Part shown: one piece after another, positions 1 through 7,152 of the stretch
How the letters are laid out: every line of letters starts with the position of its first letter
Numbering within the stretch: the stretch's first letter is position 1
The notes under the pieces: model-generated
Database searches by the model: none
The model's input: the letters and a program-made list of their open reading frames with translations, nothing else
What the model was told of the DNA's origin: nothing
Made by a program: the position numbers and the translations under genes
DNA from: RGIG3077 sp964490175
GTDB taxonomy: Bacteria > Bacillota > Clostridia > Oscillospirales > Ruminococcaceae
DNA: 21,568 bases
Direction of reading: 5' to 3'
Assembly: GCA_964490175.1 (NCBI GenBank)
Contig: CAZBAI010000025.1
Coordinates: 1 to 21,568, forward strand

Positions 1-1
1 A

Positions 2-35
2 TTTGCACAAAAATGCGATGAGGGTTTTGTGCAGA
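2..35. other. Hairpin at window edge
   Basis: A 9-bp inverted repeat (TGCACAAAA at 4-12, TTTTGTGCA at 25-33), extendable by a G-T pair and a T-A pair, encloses a 12-nt loop. There is no T-run on the plus strand after it. It could end a transcript coming from outside the window, but which one cannot be told from here. Confidence 0.35.
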
Positions 36-79
36 TATACAAATATGCGGCGAAAATGATAAGAAATTAAAAAAAAGTG

Positions 80-108
80 TTGCATTTTGTGTTACAATAT
101 GATATAAT
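80..108 (+). promoter_or_regulatory. Promoter of the brnT-brnA operon, with possible operator
   Basis: The -35 element TTGCAT (80-85) and the -10 element TATAAT (103-108) are 17 nt apart, 25 nt before the brnT start. Between them lies an imperfect palindrome, ATTTTGT-GTT-ACAATAT (84-100, 6 of 7 pairs). BrnT-BrnA operons are typically autorepressed by the antitoxin, so this palindrome is a reasonable place for BrnA to bind; that part is inference. Confidence 0.75.
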
Positions 109-132
109 ATAAGCAAGCAAAGGGGTGGTATT

Positions 133-420
133 GTGAAATTTGAGTGGGATGACGAAAAAGAAAAAATCAATATTATTAAGCATGGTATTGATTTTGCAAC
201 AGCAGCTCGTGTTTTTAACGATGAAAATCGTTTGGAAATATATGATGAATACCACTCGGATACTGAGGACAGATATATTACCATCGGTTTGATAGATGGC
301 GTTGCCTACGTTATTTTGGTTGTATATACCGAGCGTAATGATGCAATTAGGTTGATTTCAGCCAGAAAAGCAACGCAAAAGGAAAGGAGCGCATATTATG
401 ACTATACGCAAGGAAATTGA
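133..420 (+). CDS. brnT: BrnT family type II toxin (ribonuclease)
   Basis: This 95-residue protein matches the BrnT toxin family in length and pattern. It opens with FEWDDEKEKINIIKHGIDF (the conserved FEWD..K...N..KHG.F block), has a central RYITIG strand, then VVYTERNDAIRLISARKAT, which holds the conserved TER-x(4)-R-ISAR block, and ends with ERSAYYD. BrnT has a RelE-like fold and is a translation-linked ribonuclease that slows growth when its antitoxin is lost. The start is GTG, chosen because AGGGGTGG lies 4 nt upstream (121-128) and the family motif begins at residue 3. The 3' end overlaps the next gene by 23 nt, giving toxin-first order, which is the usual order for this system. Confidence 0.93.
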   Translation: MKFEWDDEKEKINIIKHGIDFATAARVFNDENRLEIYDEYHSDTEDRYITIGLIDGVAYVILVVYTERNDAIRLISARKATQKERSAYYDYTQGN

Positions 421-709
421 CTTGAATGAACCATTGACCACCGAGCAAAAGCAAATGCTTAACGCACTGAAATCAAGAGCTGTTTGTCCTGATGAAGATT
501 GTCCTGAATTGACCGCAAATCAACTCGGTCAATTGGCTAAAGTGTCCGAAATTCGGCGTGATGAACGCAGAAAACAGACTGTTACGTTGCGTCTTTCTCC
601 ACAGGCGTTGCAAACCGCCAAATCCCTTGGAAAGGGTTATACATCAGTGCTGAGCCGGATTCTCGAAAGTGCATTAACCGATGCAGAGGTTATCAAACAT
701 TTTTTATAA
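398..709 (+). CDS. brnA: BrnA family antitoxin
   Basis: This 103-residue partner of BrnT has the two parts expected of BrnA. An N-terminal acidic segment (DEDCPELTANQLGQL, about residues 28-42) resembles the 'D.D.PELT..QL' toxin-wrapping region. A C-terminal ribbon-helix-helix-like part follows (VTLRLSPQALQTAKSLGKGYTSVLSRILESAL, split here only for description), which should bind operator DNA as a dimer. The start codon at 398 is preceded by GGAAAGGAG and lies inside the end of brnT, so translation is probably coupled. A terminator hairpin follows 40 nt after the stop. Confidence 0.9.
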   Translation: MTIRKEIDLNEPLTTEQKQMLNALKSRAVCPDEDCPELTANQLGQLAKVSEIRRDERRKQTVTLRLSPQALQTAKSLGKGYTSVLSRILESALTDAEVIKHFL

Positions 710-751
710 ATCATGTCTATTTGAAATTCGTTTACCTATTTCACAAAAAAC

Positions 752-784
752 AAAACCCTTTCACAACTTATGCGAAAGGGTTTT
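752..784. terminator. Terminator after brnTA
   Basis: An 11-bp perfect stem, AAAACCCTTTC (752-762) with GAAAGGGTTTT (774-784), closes an 11-nt loop and runs into a T-stretch. The 5' flank is A-rich, so it can also work on the opposite strand, where tRNA-Lys transcription arrives. A second small palindrome, TACGGCAAA-TTTTGCCGTA (785-803), directly abuts it. Confidence 0.85.
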
Positions 785-869
785 TACGGCAAATTTTGCC
801 GTAAATATTAAAATTATATACATTATGCAGAAAACTGCGTTCAAATATCAAAAGTGTTTCTTCTCTACC

Positions 870-902
870 GCAAAGCTCCGGTTTGTCGAACCGAGGCTTT
901 GC
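870..902 (-). terminator. Stable hairpin downstream of tRNA-Lys
   Basis: GCAAAGC (870-876) pairs with GCTTTGC (896-902), and the inner CGGTT (879-883) pairs with AACCG (889-893). The only interruptions are one C-A mismatch and one G-T pair. It begins 14 nt after the CCA end of tRNA-Lys. No T-run follows on the minus strand, so it may be a 3'-end processing or pausing hairpin rather than a classic intrinsic terminator; the 752-784 hairpin would then stop transcription. Confidence 0.5.
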
Positions 903-916
903 AGTGGGAAAAATTT

Positions 917-992
917 TGGTGAGACATCGGGGATTCGAACCCCGGACCCTTTGATTAAAAGTCAAATGCTCTGCCAACTGAGCTAATATCTC
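917..992 (-). tRNA. tRNA-Lys(TTT)
   Basis: The minus strand folds as a complete 76-nt tRNA with encoded CCA. The acceptor stem is GAGATAT/ATGTCTC with one T-G pair, the D-arm carries AGCTCAGTTGGCAGAGC, and the anticodon loop is CTTTTAA with anticodon TTT. The T-arm is CCGGG-GTTCGAATC-type with the usual TTCGAAT loop, the discriminator is A, and CCA lies at 917-919. A consensus promoter sits just upstream. Confidence 0.97.
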
Positions 993-1001
993 AACAGGTC
1001 A

Positions 1002-1030
1002 ATTATAGCAAATTGAGGCACAGTTGTCAA
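1002..1030 (-). promoter_or_regulatory. Promoter of tRNA-Lys
   Basis: On the minus strand TTGACA (1025-1030) and TATAAT (1002-1007) are separated by exactly 17 nt, a perfect housekeeping-sigma match, 9 nt before the mature tRNA 5' end. It lies just past the end of spmB. Confidence 0.92.
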
Positions 1031-1046
1031 GCTTTTTTTTTGTATT

Positions 1047-1574
1047 TTAAAAATTTAGATAATATAGCAAATTTACAAGCATAAAACTTGAAACAAAACA
1101 GACAAAATCACCTAAAAGTGAGCAGAAAAGTGTATGTCGAAGCTTTTTAACTTTGGTAACGCTGAAATATACTGCGATTGTATAAAATGTTGTTTCGGAA
1201 GCGCCCATCATCACGGCAGCAACCCGTGAAGCAAAGCTTTGCGCACCGCAGCGCCTTAAAATATCTTCAAAAACAGCAATTGCTCCACTGCCGGAAATAG
1301 GCCGAATCAATGCTAAGGTGATACATTCGGCAGGATATCCGATTTTTTCGCAAAAGGGCGAGGCGAGTGCGCTCAAAATATCTGTCGCACCCGATTGGCG
1401 AAAAATCCCCACGGTCAAAACAAGCGCTGTCAGCGCAGGGCAGATTTCAATGCCGATTTTTAAGCTTTCACGTGCGCCTTTTAAAAATTCATCAAATATA
1501 TCAACACGCTTAAAAAGCCCGATTGCAAGTATCAGCGCAGTTACAGCAGGCATTATATATGGTGTTATGTTCAT
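1047..1574 (-). CDS. spmB: Spore maturation protein B
   Basis: This 175-residue integral membrane protein belongs to the nucleoside-recognition (Gate) domain family and matches SpmB. Family signatures visible are RPISGSGAIAVFEDIL in the middle and MGASETTFYTIAVYFS in the C-terminal half, with about four hydrophobic spans. In Bacillus SpmA and SpmB are needed for spore core dehydration and heat resistance. The ATG at 1574 is chosen over one 8 codons upstream because it overlaps the TGA of spmA as ATGA and has AAGAGGTC upstream. No clear terminator follows; the tRNA-Lys promoter comes next on the same strand. Confidence 0.93.
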   Translation of the reverse strand: MNITPYIMPAVTALILAIGLFKRVDIFDEFLKGARESLKIGIEICPALTALVLTVGIFRQSGATDILSALASPFCEKIGYPAECITLALIRPISGSGAIAVFEDILRRCGAQSFASRVAAVMMGASETTFYTIAVYFSVTKVKKLRHTLFCSLLGDFVCFVSSFMLVNLLYYLNF

Positions 1575-2158
1575 TTTCGACCTCTTGATTTTGCGCATAA
1601 AATTTTGGCTGATATCAGTGAAACGGCAAGCGAAATTGCCGAGGAAATAAGCACTGCCGGCAGAATATCCAACGGATTTTCGGCGCCGTGCTTTAAGCGC
1701 AGCGAGGCAACCGTTGTCGGAATCAGCGTAATCGAAGCGGTGTTTAATATTGTAAAAATTATCATATTGTCGCTTGCAAATTCGCTTTCGCCGTCGCTTT
1801 TTTCAAGCTCACACATTGCCGTAAGTCCCAAAGGAGTTGCGGCGTTTCCAAGCCCGAAAAGATTTGCGGCAATGTTCATTGTAATTGCCGAAAATGCTTT
1901 TGAATCCGGGTCAATATCGTAAAACAGATGCTTTGCAATCGGTTTGAGCATTTTTGCAAAGGCTTGGGTTATCCCTGCTTTTTCGGCAATTCGCATAAGC
2001 CCACCCCAAACGCACATACCCCCGGTGAGATAAATGCATAATTCAAGCGCATCTACGCCGCTTTCAAGTAAGACGTTTGTTATATTGCCTGCATTTTGCG
2101 TCAAAATACCGCAAAATACGGAAAAAATTATTATCAGCCCGAAAACCCATTTCATCAT
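1571..2158 (-). CDS. spmA: Spore maturation protein A
   Basis: This 195-residue membrane protein carries the SpmA/nucleoside-recognition signature NLFGLGNAATPLGLTAM (about residues 112-128) and TILNTASITLIPTTVASLR, with hydrophobic spans at both ends. It acts with SpmB, probably as a membrane complex in the mother cell during spore maturation. The start is supported by GAGGTGAT 5 nt upstream. It overlaps spmB by 4 nt, so the two subunits are translationally coupled. The presence of the pair is the main evidence that this organism sporulates. Confidence 0.95.
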   Translation of the reverse strand: MMKWVFGLIIIFSVFCGILTQNAGNITNVLLESGVDALELCIYLTGGMCVWGGLMRIAEKAGITQAFAKMLKPIAKHLFYDIDPDSKAFSAITMNIAANLFGLGNAATPLGLTAMCELEKSDGESEFASDNMIIFTILNTASITLIPTTVASLRLKHGAENPLDILPAVLISSAISLAVSLISAKILCAKSRGRK

Positions 2159-2240
2159 ATAATATCACCTCAACATATAGATATTCATACAAAGATAAAA
2201 AAATGCAAATTGCGTAAAACAGCGTTTTTCACCTTTTTCG

Positions 2241-2267
2241 TATCGGTATGTCGCTTTCGCAAAATAT
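2241..2267 (-). promoter_or_regulatory. Candidate sigma-E-type promoter for spmAB
   Basis: On the minus strand ATATT (2263-2267) precedes CATACCGATA (2241-2250) by 12 nt. This resembles the mother-cell sigma-E pattern (ATATT, about 13-14 nt, CATACA.T), about 80 nt before spmA. SpmAB belong to the sigma-E regulon in Bacillus. The spacing is slightly short and the -10 is imperfect, so this is a candidate only. No housekeeping promoter is seen for spmAB. Confidence 0.35.
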
Positions 2268-2281
2268 CACACAAAAATTTA

Positions 2282-2311
2282 TTGACAATGGGTGCGTTCG
2301 GGGGTTATAAT
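2282..2311 (+). promoter_or_regulatory. Promoter and long leader of the SGNH-murD-ahcY-mtaD operon
   Basis: TTGACA (2282-2287) and TATAAT (2306-2311) are 18 nt apart. Transcription starting near 2318 would make a leader of roughly 130 nt before the SGNH gene. The leader has a G/C-rich first part (2317-2356, with CTGC/GCAG pairing possible) and a second imperfect hairpin, ATTTCAA (2357-2363) with TTGAAAT (2387-2393). It matches no riboswitch class that I recognise. Apart from this leader and the spmA upstream region, the 288-nt gap 2159-2446 shows no gene. Confidence 0.85.
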
Positions 2312-2446
2312 TATGTTGCGAGCGTCACCTGCGACCTGTGGAGTGGGCAGACAAGAATTTCAAACTATGCGCCTTTATTACATGGTTGAAATTATTTTAT
2401 TAAACAGCTTGATTTGCAAAGACGAAATGAAACGAGGTATTTTTTT

Positions 2447-3058
2447 ATGAAGATTTTGTTCATCGGTGACAGTATTACAGATGCCGGCAGAAACTATGAA
2501 GATTTTGACAATCTCGGCTATGGATATCCGAGATATTTTAACGATTTGGCGGCGCTCGAATTTGAAAACGCCGATATAAAAGTTATTAACAAGGGCATTA
2601 ACGGCAACCGTGTGCGTGACCTTGAAGCACGCTGGCAGGCAGATTGTTTGGATATTAAGCCCGATTTGCTCAGCATTCTCATAGGTATTAACGATACATG
2701 GCGCAAATTTGATTCCGCCGATGAAACAACCGCAGAGGAGTTTTATAATTGCTATCGCAGGATTCTTCTCAGCTTTAAAGAGCAATGCCCCGGTTCGGAA
2801 ATATTGATGATTGAGCCGTACGTTTTGCCGTATCCCGCTGACCGTAAGGAGTGGAGAAGCGATCTTGACCCGAAAATTCAGGCAGTAAGAGAATTGGCGT
2901 CTGAATTTGCCGATTATTATATTCCGCTTGACGGAAAAATGGCGCAAAAAGCGATAAAACTTTCGCCGCAGCGACTTTGCGGCGATGGCGTGCACCCGAC
3001 GGATTTGGGACATCTTTTCATTGCACGTGAAATAATGAACACCTTGTTCGGAATTTGA
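2447..3058 (+). CDS. SGNH/GDSL-family hydrolase
   Basis: This 203-residue protein has all four SGNH blocks: GDSIT with nucleophile Ser9, NKGINGN around Gly53, GIND with Asn82-Asp83, and DGVH with Asp180 and His183 completing the triad. No signal peptide is present, so it should be cytoplasmic. The family removes acyl or acetyl groups from lipids, sugars or peptidoglycan, and the substrate cannot be read from sequence. The ATG at 2447 has GAGG 9 nt upstream; an in-frame TTG 33 nt earlier has no such site. It is first in an operon with murD (20 nt gap), which hints at a cell-wall precursor or sugar ester role; that is inference. It could also be an acetylxylan-type esterase. Confidence 0.88.
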   Translation: MKILFIGDSITDAGRNYEDFDNLGYGYPRYFNDLAALEFENADIKVINKGINGNRVRDLEARWQADCLDIKPDLLSILIGINDTWRKFDSADETTAEEFYNCYRRILLSFKEQCPGSEILMIEPYVLPYPADRKEWRSDLDPKIQAVRELASEFADYYIPLDGKMAQKAIKLSPQRLCGDGVHPTDLGHLFIAREIMNTLFGI

Positions 3059-3078
3059 TTGATAAAGGAGCTTTTATA

Positions 3079-4458
3079 TTGAAAAATTTATTTTTCTGCC
3101 TTGAATCAAAAAAAATCGCCATGATAGGCACAGGCGTCAGCCACAACGACCTCATCAGGCTGTTTTTGAAAAAAGGCTTTGACGTTACGCTTTGCGACAG
3201 AAAATCCGCTGCGGATTTAGGCGATATTTATGACGAATTTAAAAATTTAGGCGCAAAATTTATTTTAAGCGAAAATTATCTTGACAGCCTTTGTGATTTT
3301 GACGTTGTTTTCAGAACACCGGGAATGTATTTCAATAACGAAAAACTGCAAAACGCTTTAAAGCACGGTGTGGTTGTAACTTCCGAAATGGAGATGTTCT
3401 TCAAGCTTTGCCCTTGCAAAATTTATGCGGTAACAGGTTCTGACGGAAAAACCACTACCACCACGCTTATTTCCGAGCTTCTTAAAGAATCTGGCAGGTG
3501 TGTGTTTAAGGGTGGAAATATAGGCAAGGCACTTTTGCCGATGATTGAAGAAATTTGCGAAAACGACTGTGCCGTTGTTGAGCTTTCGAGTTTTCAGCTG
3601 ATTTCCATGCGAAATTCGCCCGATGTTGCCGTCATCACCAATATAACTCCGAATCATCTTGATGTGCATGGCACTATGGACGAATACATTGCCTGCAAGA
3701 AAAATGTTTTTGCTCATCAAGACGGTTTTTCGAGGACTGTTTTTAATGCGGACGATGAAATTTCAAAAAGCTTTTATGATGAGGTTCGGGGCGATTTGGC
3801 GTTGTTTTCACGCCGACATATTGTTGAAAACGGTGCGTTTTTGCGTGAAGATTCATGCATTTGCTATAACGATAGGGGAAGCATTACCGAAATTATGCCA
3901 AGCTCTTTAATACGCTTGCCGGGACTGCATAATGTTGAAAATTATTTAACGGCAATTACCGCAGTTTGGGGCGAGGTGTCGATTGATGTCATAAGGCACG
4001 TTGCCGAAACTTTCGGCGGCGTTGAACACAGAATTGAGTTTGTACGTGAAATTTGCGGCGTAAAGTGGTATAACGACAGCATTGCAACCAGCCCGACAAG
4101 GGTTTTGGCAGGCATAAATGCATTTTCGCAAAAGCTTATCATAATAATGGGCGGATATGACAAAAAAATCCCGTTTGAGCCGTTGGCGCAATCGCTTAAC
4201 GATAATGCAAAAGCGCTTATACTTATGGGGAAAACCGCTGAAAAAATCGAGCGAGTCGTTACCGAATACAGCGGATACAGTTCTGACAAATTGCCGATTT
4301 TTCATGCCGATTCTATGGAATCTGCCGTTAATATCGCAAACGAAATCGCACAAAGCGGCGATATTGTCACACTTTCGCCTGCCTGCGCCAGCTTTGATAA
4401 ATACCCCAATTTCGAGAAAAGGGGAGAGCACTTTAAAGCTCTTGTAAATGCGCTTTAA
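3079..4458 (+). CDS. murD: UDP-N-acetylmuramoyl-L-alanine--D-glutamate ligase
   Basis: This 459-residue Mur ligase adds D-Glu to UDP-MurNAc-L-Ala in the cytoplasmic stage of peptidoglycan synthesis. An N-terminal Rossmann-like domain with GTGVSHNDL (residues 17-25) is followed by the ATP loop TGSDGKTTTTTL (119-130), ELSSFQL (168-174), NITPNHLDVHGTMDEY (188-203), then GVEHRIEFV, YNDSIATSPTRV and the C-terminal GGYDKKIPF and LSPACASFDKYPNFEKRGEHF-type block. The start is taken as TTG at 3079, with AAAGGAG 8 nt upstream; an upstream in-frame TTG at 3055 overlaps the previous stop and lacks a good site. Its length is normal for MurD. The usual mra/dcw division-cluster neighbours are absent, so this copy is displaced from that cluster. 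Confidence 0.95.
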   Translation: MKNLFFCLESKKIAMIGTGVSHNDLIRLFLKKGFDVTLCDRKSAADLGDIYDEFKNLGAKFILSENYLDSLCDFDVVFRTPGMYFNNEKLQNALKHGVVVTSEMEMFFKLCPCKIYAVTGSDGKTTTTTLISELLKESGRCVFKGGNIGKALLPMIEEICENDCAVVELSSFQLISMRNSPDVAVITNITPNHLDVHGTMDEYIACKKNVFAHQDGFSRTVFNADDEISKSFYDEVRGDLALFSRRHIVENGAFLREDSCICYNDRGSITEIMPSSLIRLPGLHNVENYLTAITAVWGEVSIDVIRHVAETFGGVEHRIEFVREICGVKWYNDSIATSPTRVLAGINAFSQKLIIIMGGYDKKIPFEPLAQSLNDNAKALILMGKTAEKIERVVTEYSGYSSDKLPIFHADSMESAVNIANEIAQSGDIVTLSPACASFDKYPNFEKRGEHFKALVNAL

Positions 4459-4537
4459 TTTAAAGCGATGTTAAGTTAAATAGGCAGACAGTTTCGATTT
4501 GGGTTTGCACATTGCATTAAAAGGACGGTTTTTTATT

Positions 4538-5800
4538 ATGAAAAGTGAAATCAGAGATATAAATTTATTTGAAAGCGGCGAGCGTAAAATACAATGGGTT
4601 AAAAACAATATGCCGCTTCTCAACGGTATTGAGCGTGAATTTGCGCAAACAAAGCCTTTTGAGGGCATTAAAATCGCACTTTCGATTCACCTTGAAGCTA
4701 AAACGGCATATCTTTGCAAAGTACTGCAAAGCGGCGGTGCGCAGATGTTCGTCACCGGCAGCAACCCTCTTTCAACTCAGGATGATATCGCCGCGGCTCT
4801 TGCCAAAAGCGGTATGAATGTTTACGCTTGGCATGCGGCAACGCAATCTGAGTATGAAAGGCACATAAGGGCGGTTATCGAGGCAGAGCCGAATATTATT
4901 ATTGATGACGGCGGCGATTTGGTCAGCCTTATTCACAATGAATATCCGCAGCTTATCGATAACGTTATCGGCGGATGTGAGGAAACTACTACGGGCATTC
5001 TTCGCCTAATGGCAATGAATAAAAAGAATTTGCTGAAATTTCCTATGGTGCTTGTCAATGATGCCGACTGCAAGCATTTGTTTGACAATCGCTACGGCAC
5101 GGGTCAGTCGGTTTGGGATGGAATCAACCGCACAACAAACCTAATCGTTGCGGGCAAAAACGTTGTTGTCGCAGGATATGGCTGGTGCGGCAAGGGCGTG
5201 GCAATGCGTGCAAAGGGCTTGGGTGCTTGCGTTATTGTCACCGAGGTTGACCCGATTAAGGCGATTGAAGCGTATATGGACGGTTTTAAGGTCATGAAAA
5301 TGGAGCAGGCCGCCAAAATCGGTGATTTTTTCGTGACTGTAACCGGCTGCTGCGGCGTTATAGACGAAAAATCGTTTGCTAATATGAAAAACGGCGCAAT
5401 TCTTTGCAATGCCGGTCACTTTGACGTTGAGGTTGATGTTGCAAAGCTTCGTGAAATTGCGATTGAAGCTTACGAGGCACGAAATAATATTATGGCATAT
5501 AAGCTTGAAAACGGCAACATCATCAACGTAATTGCACAGGGCAGACTTGTGAATCTTGCCGCAGGCGACGGACATCCGGCTGAAATTATGGATATGAGCT
5601 TTGCGATTCAAGCGCTTTCGGCACTTTATCTTGTAAATAATAAAGATAAACTTTCCGATATGATTATCAAAGTCCCCAAAAGCGTTGACAACGAGGTCGC
5701 ACGCAAAAAGCTCGGCTATCTCGGAATCGAAATCGACGCATTGAGCGATGCCCAGCGTGAATATCTCGGTTATATGGAAGATAGCGAGGTCTATATATGA
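4538..5800 (+). CDS. ahcY: AhcY-family adenosylhomocysteinase, possibly S-inosylhomocysteine hydrolase
   Basis: This 420-residue NAD-dependent thioether hydrolase releases homocysteine from S-adenosyl- or S-inosyl-homocysteine. Catalytic residues are in place: His51, Asp123/124, Glu149, Asn174, Lys179, Asp183, Asn184. The NAD-binding loop is GYGWCGKG (213-220). It lacks the C-terminal KPDHYRY tail of classical enzymes. The substrate-purine motif reads HLEAKTA (51-57) where classical enzymes have HMTxETA, so the adenine-contacting Thr57 and Glu59 (human numbering) become Glu and Lys. The segment before the GHP histidine is also changed (AAGDGHP). This is the archaeal/Thermotoga-type subfamily, one member of which works on the inosyl compound. 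The ATG at 4538 follows AAGGACGG. The gap to murD is 79 nt; the stop overlaps the deaminase start. Confidence 0.92.
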   Translation: MKSEIRDINLFESGERKIQWVKNNMPLLNGIEREFAQTKPFEGIKIALSIHLEAKTAYLCKVLQSGGAQMFVTGSNPLSTQDDIAAALAKSGMNVYAWHAATQSEYERHIRAVIEAEPNIIIDDGGDLVSLIHNEYPQLIDNVIGGCEETTTGILRLMAMNKKNLLKFPMVLVNDADCKHLFDNRYGTGQSVWDGINRTTNLIVAGKNVVVAGYGWCGKGVAMRAKGLGACVIVTEVDPIKAIEAYMDGFKVMKMEQAAKIGDFFVTVTGCCGVIDEKSFANMKNGAILCNAGHFDVEVDVAKLREIAIEAYEARNNIMAYKLENGNIINVIAQGRLVNLAAGDGHPAEIMDMSFAIQALSALYLVNNKDKLSDMIIKVPKSVDNEVARKKLGYLGIEIDALSDAQREYLGYMEDSEVYI

Positions 5801-7074
5801 TAAGATTTTATAACGGCAAGGTGCTTGCACTCGGAGCGCACGGCACCGAAATATCGGATTGCGAGGTTTGGATAAATGGCGATTCGATATATTATGTCGG
5901 CAAAAGTAAAGAAACCTTGCCGACTTTTGAACGTGAGATAAACCTTGACGGCAAGCTTTTGATGCCTTCGTTTAAAAATGCGCACGCACATTCGGCGATG
6001 ACGTTTTTGCGCTCATTTGCAGATGACCTGCCGCTAAAGCAATGGCTTTTCGACAGTGTGTTTCCTTATGAAGATAAGCTTACTCCGGAGGATGTTTATC
6101 ATTTGACAAAGTGTGCGATTCTCGAATATCTTTCAAGCGGTATCACAGCGGCGATGGATATGTATTTCTTCCCGAAAGAGTGCGCACAGGCTAATATCGA
6201 CTGCGGATTCAGAACGGTAATTTGCTCGGGGGTAAGCGGCAATGCGAGCAGTGTTAAAAGGCTTGAAAATGAGTTTGAATATTTTAAAAATCTTGACCCG
6301 CTTGTTTCTTATATGTTTGGGTTTCATGCCGAATATACCTGCGAATATGAGCTGTTAAAGGCAATAGGCGAATTGGCTTTAACATATAAAACCCCTGTGT
6401 TTACGCACAACTGCGAAACCGCAAACGAGGTTGATGAGTGCAAAGCACGTTATGCCTGCACACCGACGCAGCTTTTTGAGCGCTTGCATATTTATGATAA
6501 CGGCGGCGGCGGCTTTCACTGTGTATATCTTGATGACGAGGATATTGAGATTTTTCAAAAAAGAAAGCTTTGGGTTGTCAGCTGTCCGGCTTCAAACGCA
6601 AAGCTTGCAAGCGGAATTGCGCCGCTTGAGCGTTATCACAAAAGCGGAATATCGCTTGCTTTGGGCACCGACGGCGCAGCAAGCAATAATGCGCTTGATA
6701 TGTTCAGGGAAATGTATCTTGCAACGGTTTTGCAAAAGCTTTTGTTAAGTGACGCTGCGGCAATGCCGGCGGAAAACGTTTTGAAAATGGCAATATCGGG
6801 CTCGGCGCTTGCAATGGGATTGAAAGACTGTGACTGCATTGATATAGGCAAAAAAGCCGATTTGATTGTTGTTGATTTATCAAAGCCGAATATGCAGCCG
6901 CAAAATAATATTGTAAAAAATCTTGTTTACAGCGCCTGCAAACAAAACGTTATAATGACTATGGTAAACGGCAAAATTTTGTATGAAAACGGCGAATTTT
7001 TTGTAGGTGAAAATTCTTGCGATATCTACAAAAACGCTCAAAACAGCGCAAACAGAATTTTGCGTGAGATTTAA
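5797..7074 (+). CDS. mtaD: 5-methylthioadenosine/S-adenosylhomocysteine deaminase
   Basis: This 425-residue amidohydrolase replaces the 6-amino group of the adenine in SAH, methylthioadenosine or related nucleosides with a keto group. Metal and catalytic residues of the subtype are visible: HAH (His63, His65), His204 and Glu207 in THNCE, His241 in FHCVY, and Asp292 in GTDGAASNN. The N-terminal strand GKVL and the C-terminal KKADLIVVDL and VMVNGK-like blocks form the usual composite beta domain. The start overlaps ahcY by 4 nt (ATGA), and GAGGTC lies just upstream, so the two enzymes should be made together. It could also be a 5'-deoxyadenosine deaminase; substrate choice cannot be read from the sequence. 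It is the last gene before a strong terminator. Confidence 0.92.
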   Translation: MIRFYNGKVLALGAHGTEISDCEVWINGDSIYYVGKSKETLPTFEREINLDGKLLMPSFKNAHAHSAMTFLRSFADDLPLKQWLFDSVFPYEDKLTPEDVYHLTKCAILEYLSSGITAAMDMYFFPKECAQANIDCGFRTVICSGVSGNASSVKRLENEFEYFKNLDPLVSYMFGFHAEYTCEYELLKAIGELALTYKTPVFTHNCETANEVDECKARYACTPTQLFERLHIYDNGGGGFHCVYLDDEDIEIFQKRKLWVVSCPASNAKLASGIAPLERYHKSGISLALGTDGAASNNALDMFREMYLATVLQKLLLSDAAAMPAENVLKMAISGSALAMGLKDCDCIDIGKKADLIVVDLSKPNMQPQNNIVKNLVYSACKQNVIMTMVNGKILYENGEFFVGENSCDIYKNAQNSANRILREI

Positions 7075-7096
7075 AATTTAAATTTTAAAAAATTTT

Positions 7097-7131
7097 AAGC
7101 GCCGCTTTCAGGCTTTATGAAAGCGGCGCTT
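7097..7131. terminator. Bidirectional terminator between mtaD and the GH5 gene
   Basis: A perfect 14-bp stem, AAGCGCCGCTTTCA (7097-7110) with TGAAAGCGGCGCTT (7118-7131), closes a 7-nt loop. CTTTTT follows on the plus strand and AT-rich sequence flanks the other side. It lies between two convergent operons, ending 21 nt before the GH5 stop. Confidence 0.93.
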
Positions 7132-7152
7132 AAGCTTTTTGTATCTGTATTT

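Noticed and set aside
681..986. Plus-strand open frame over the tRNA-Lys region
   Set aside because: It crosses the brnTA terminator and the tRNA gene and has no ribosome site or protein motif.
2378..3013. Minus-strand open frame of 211 codons opposite the SGNH gene
   Set aside because: The plus strand encodes all SGNH catalytic blocks; the antisense frame shows no family motif.
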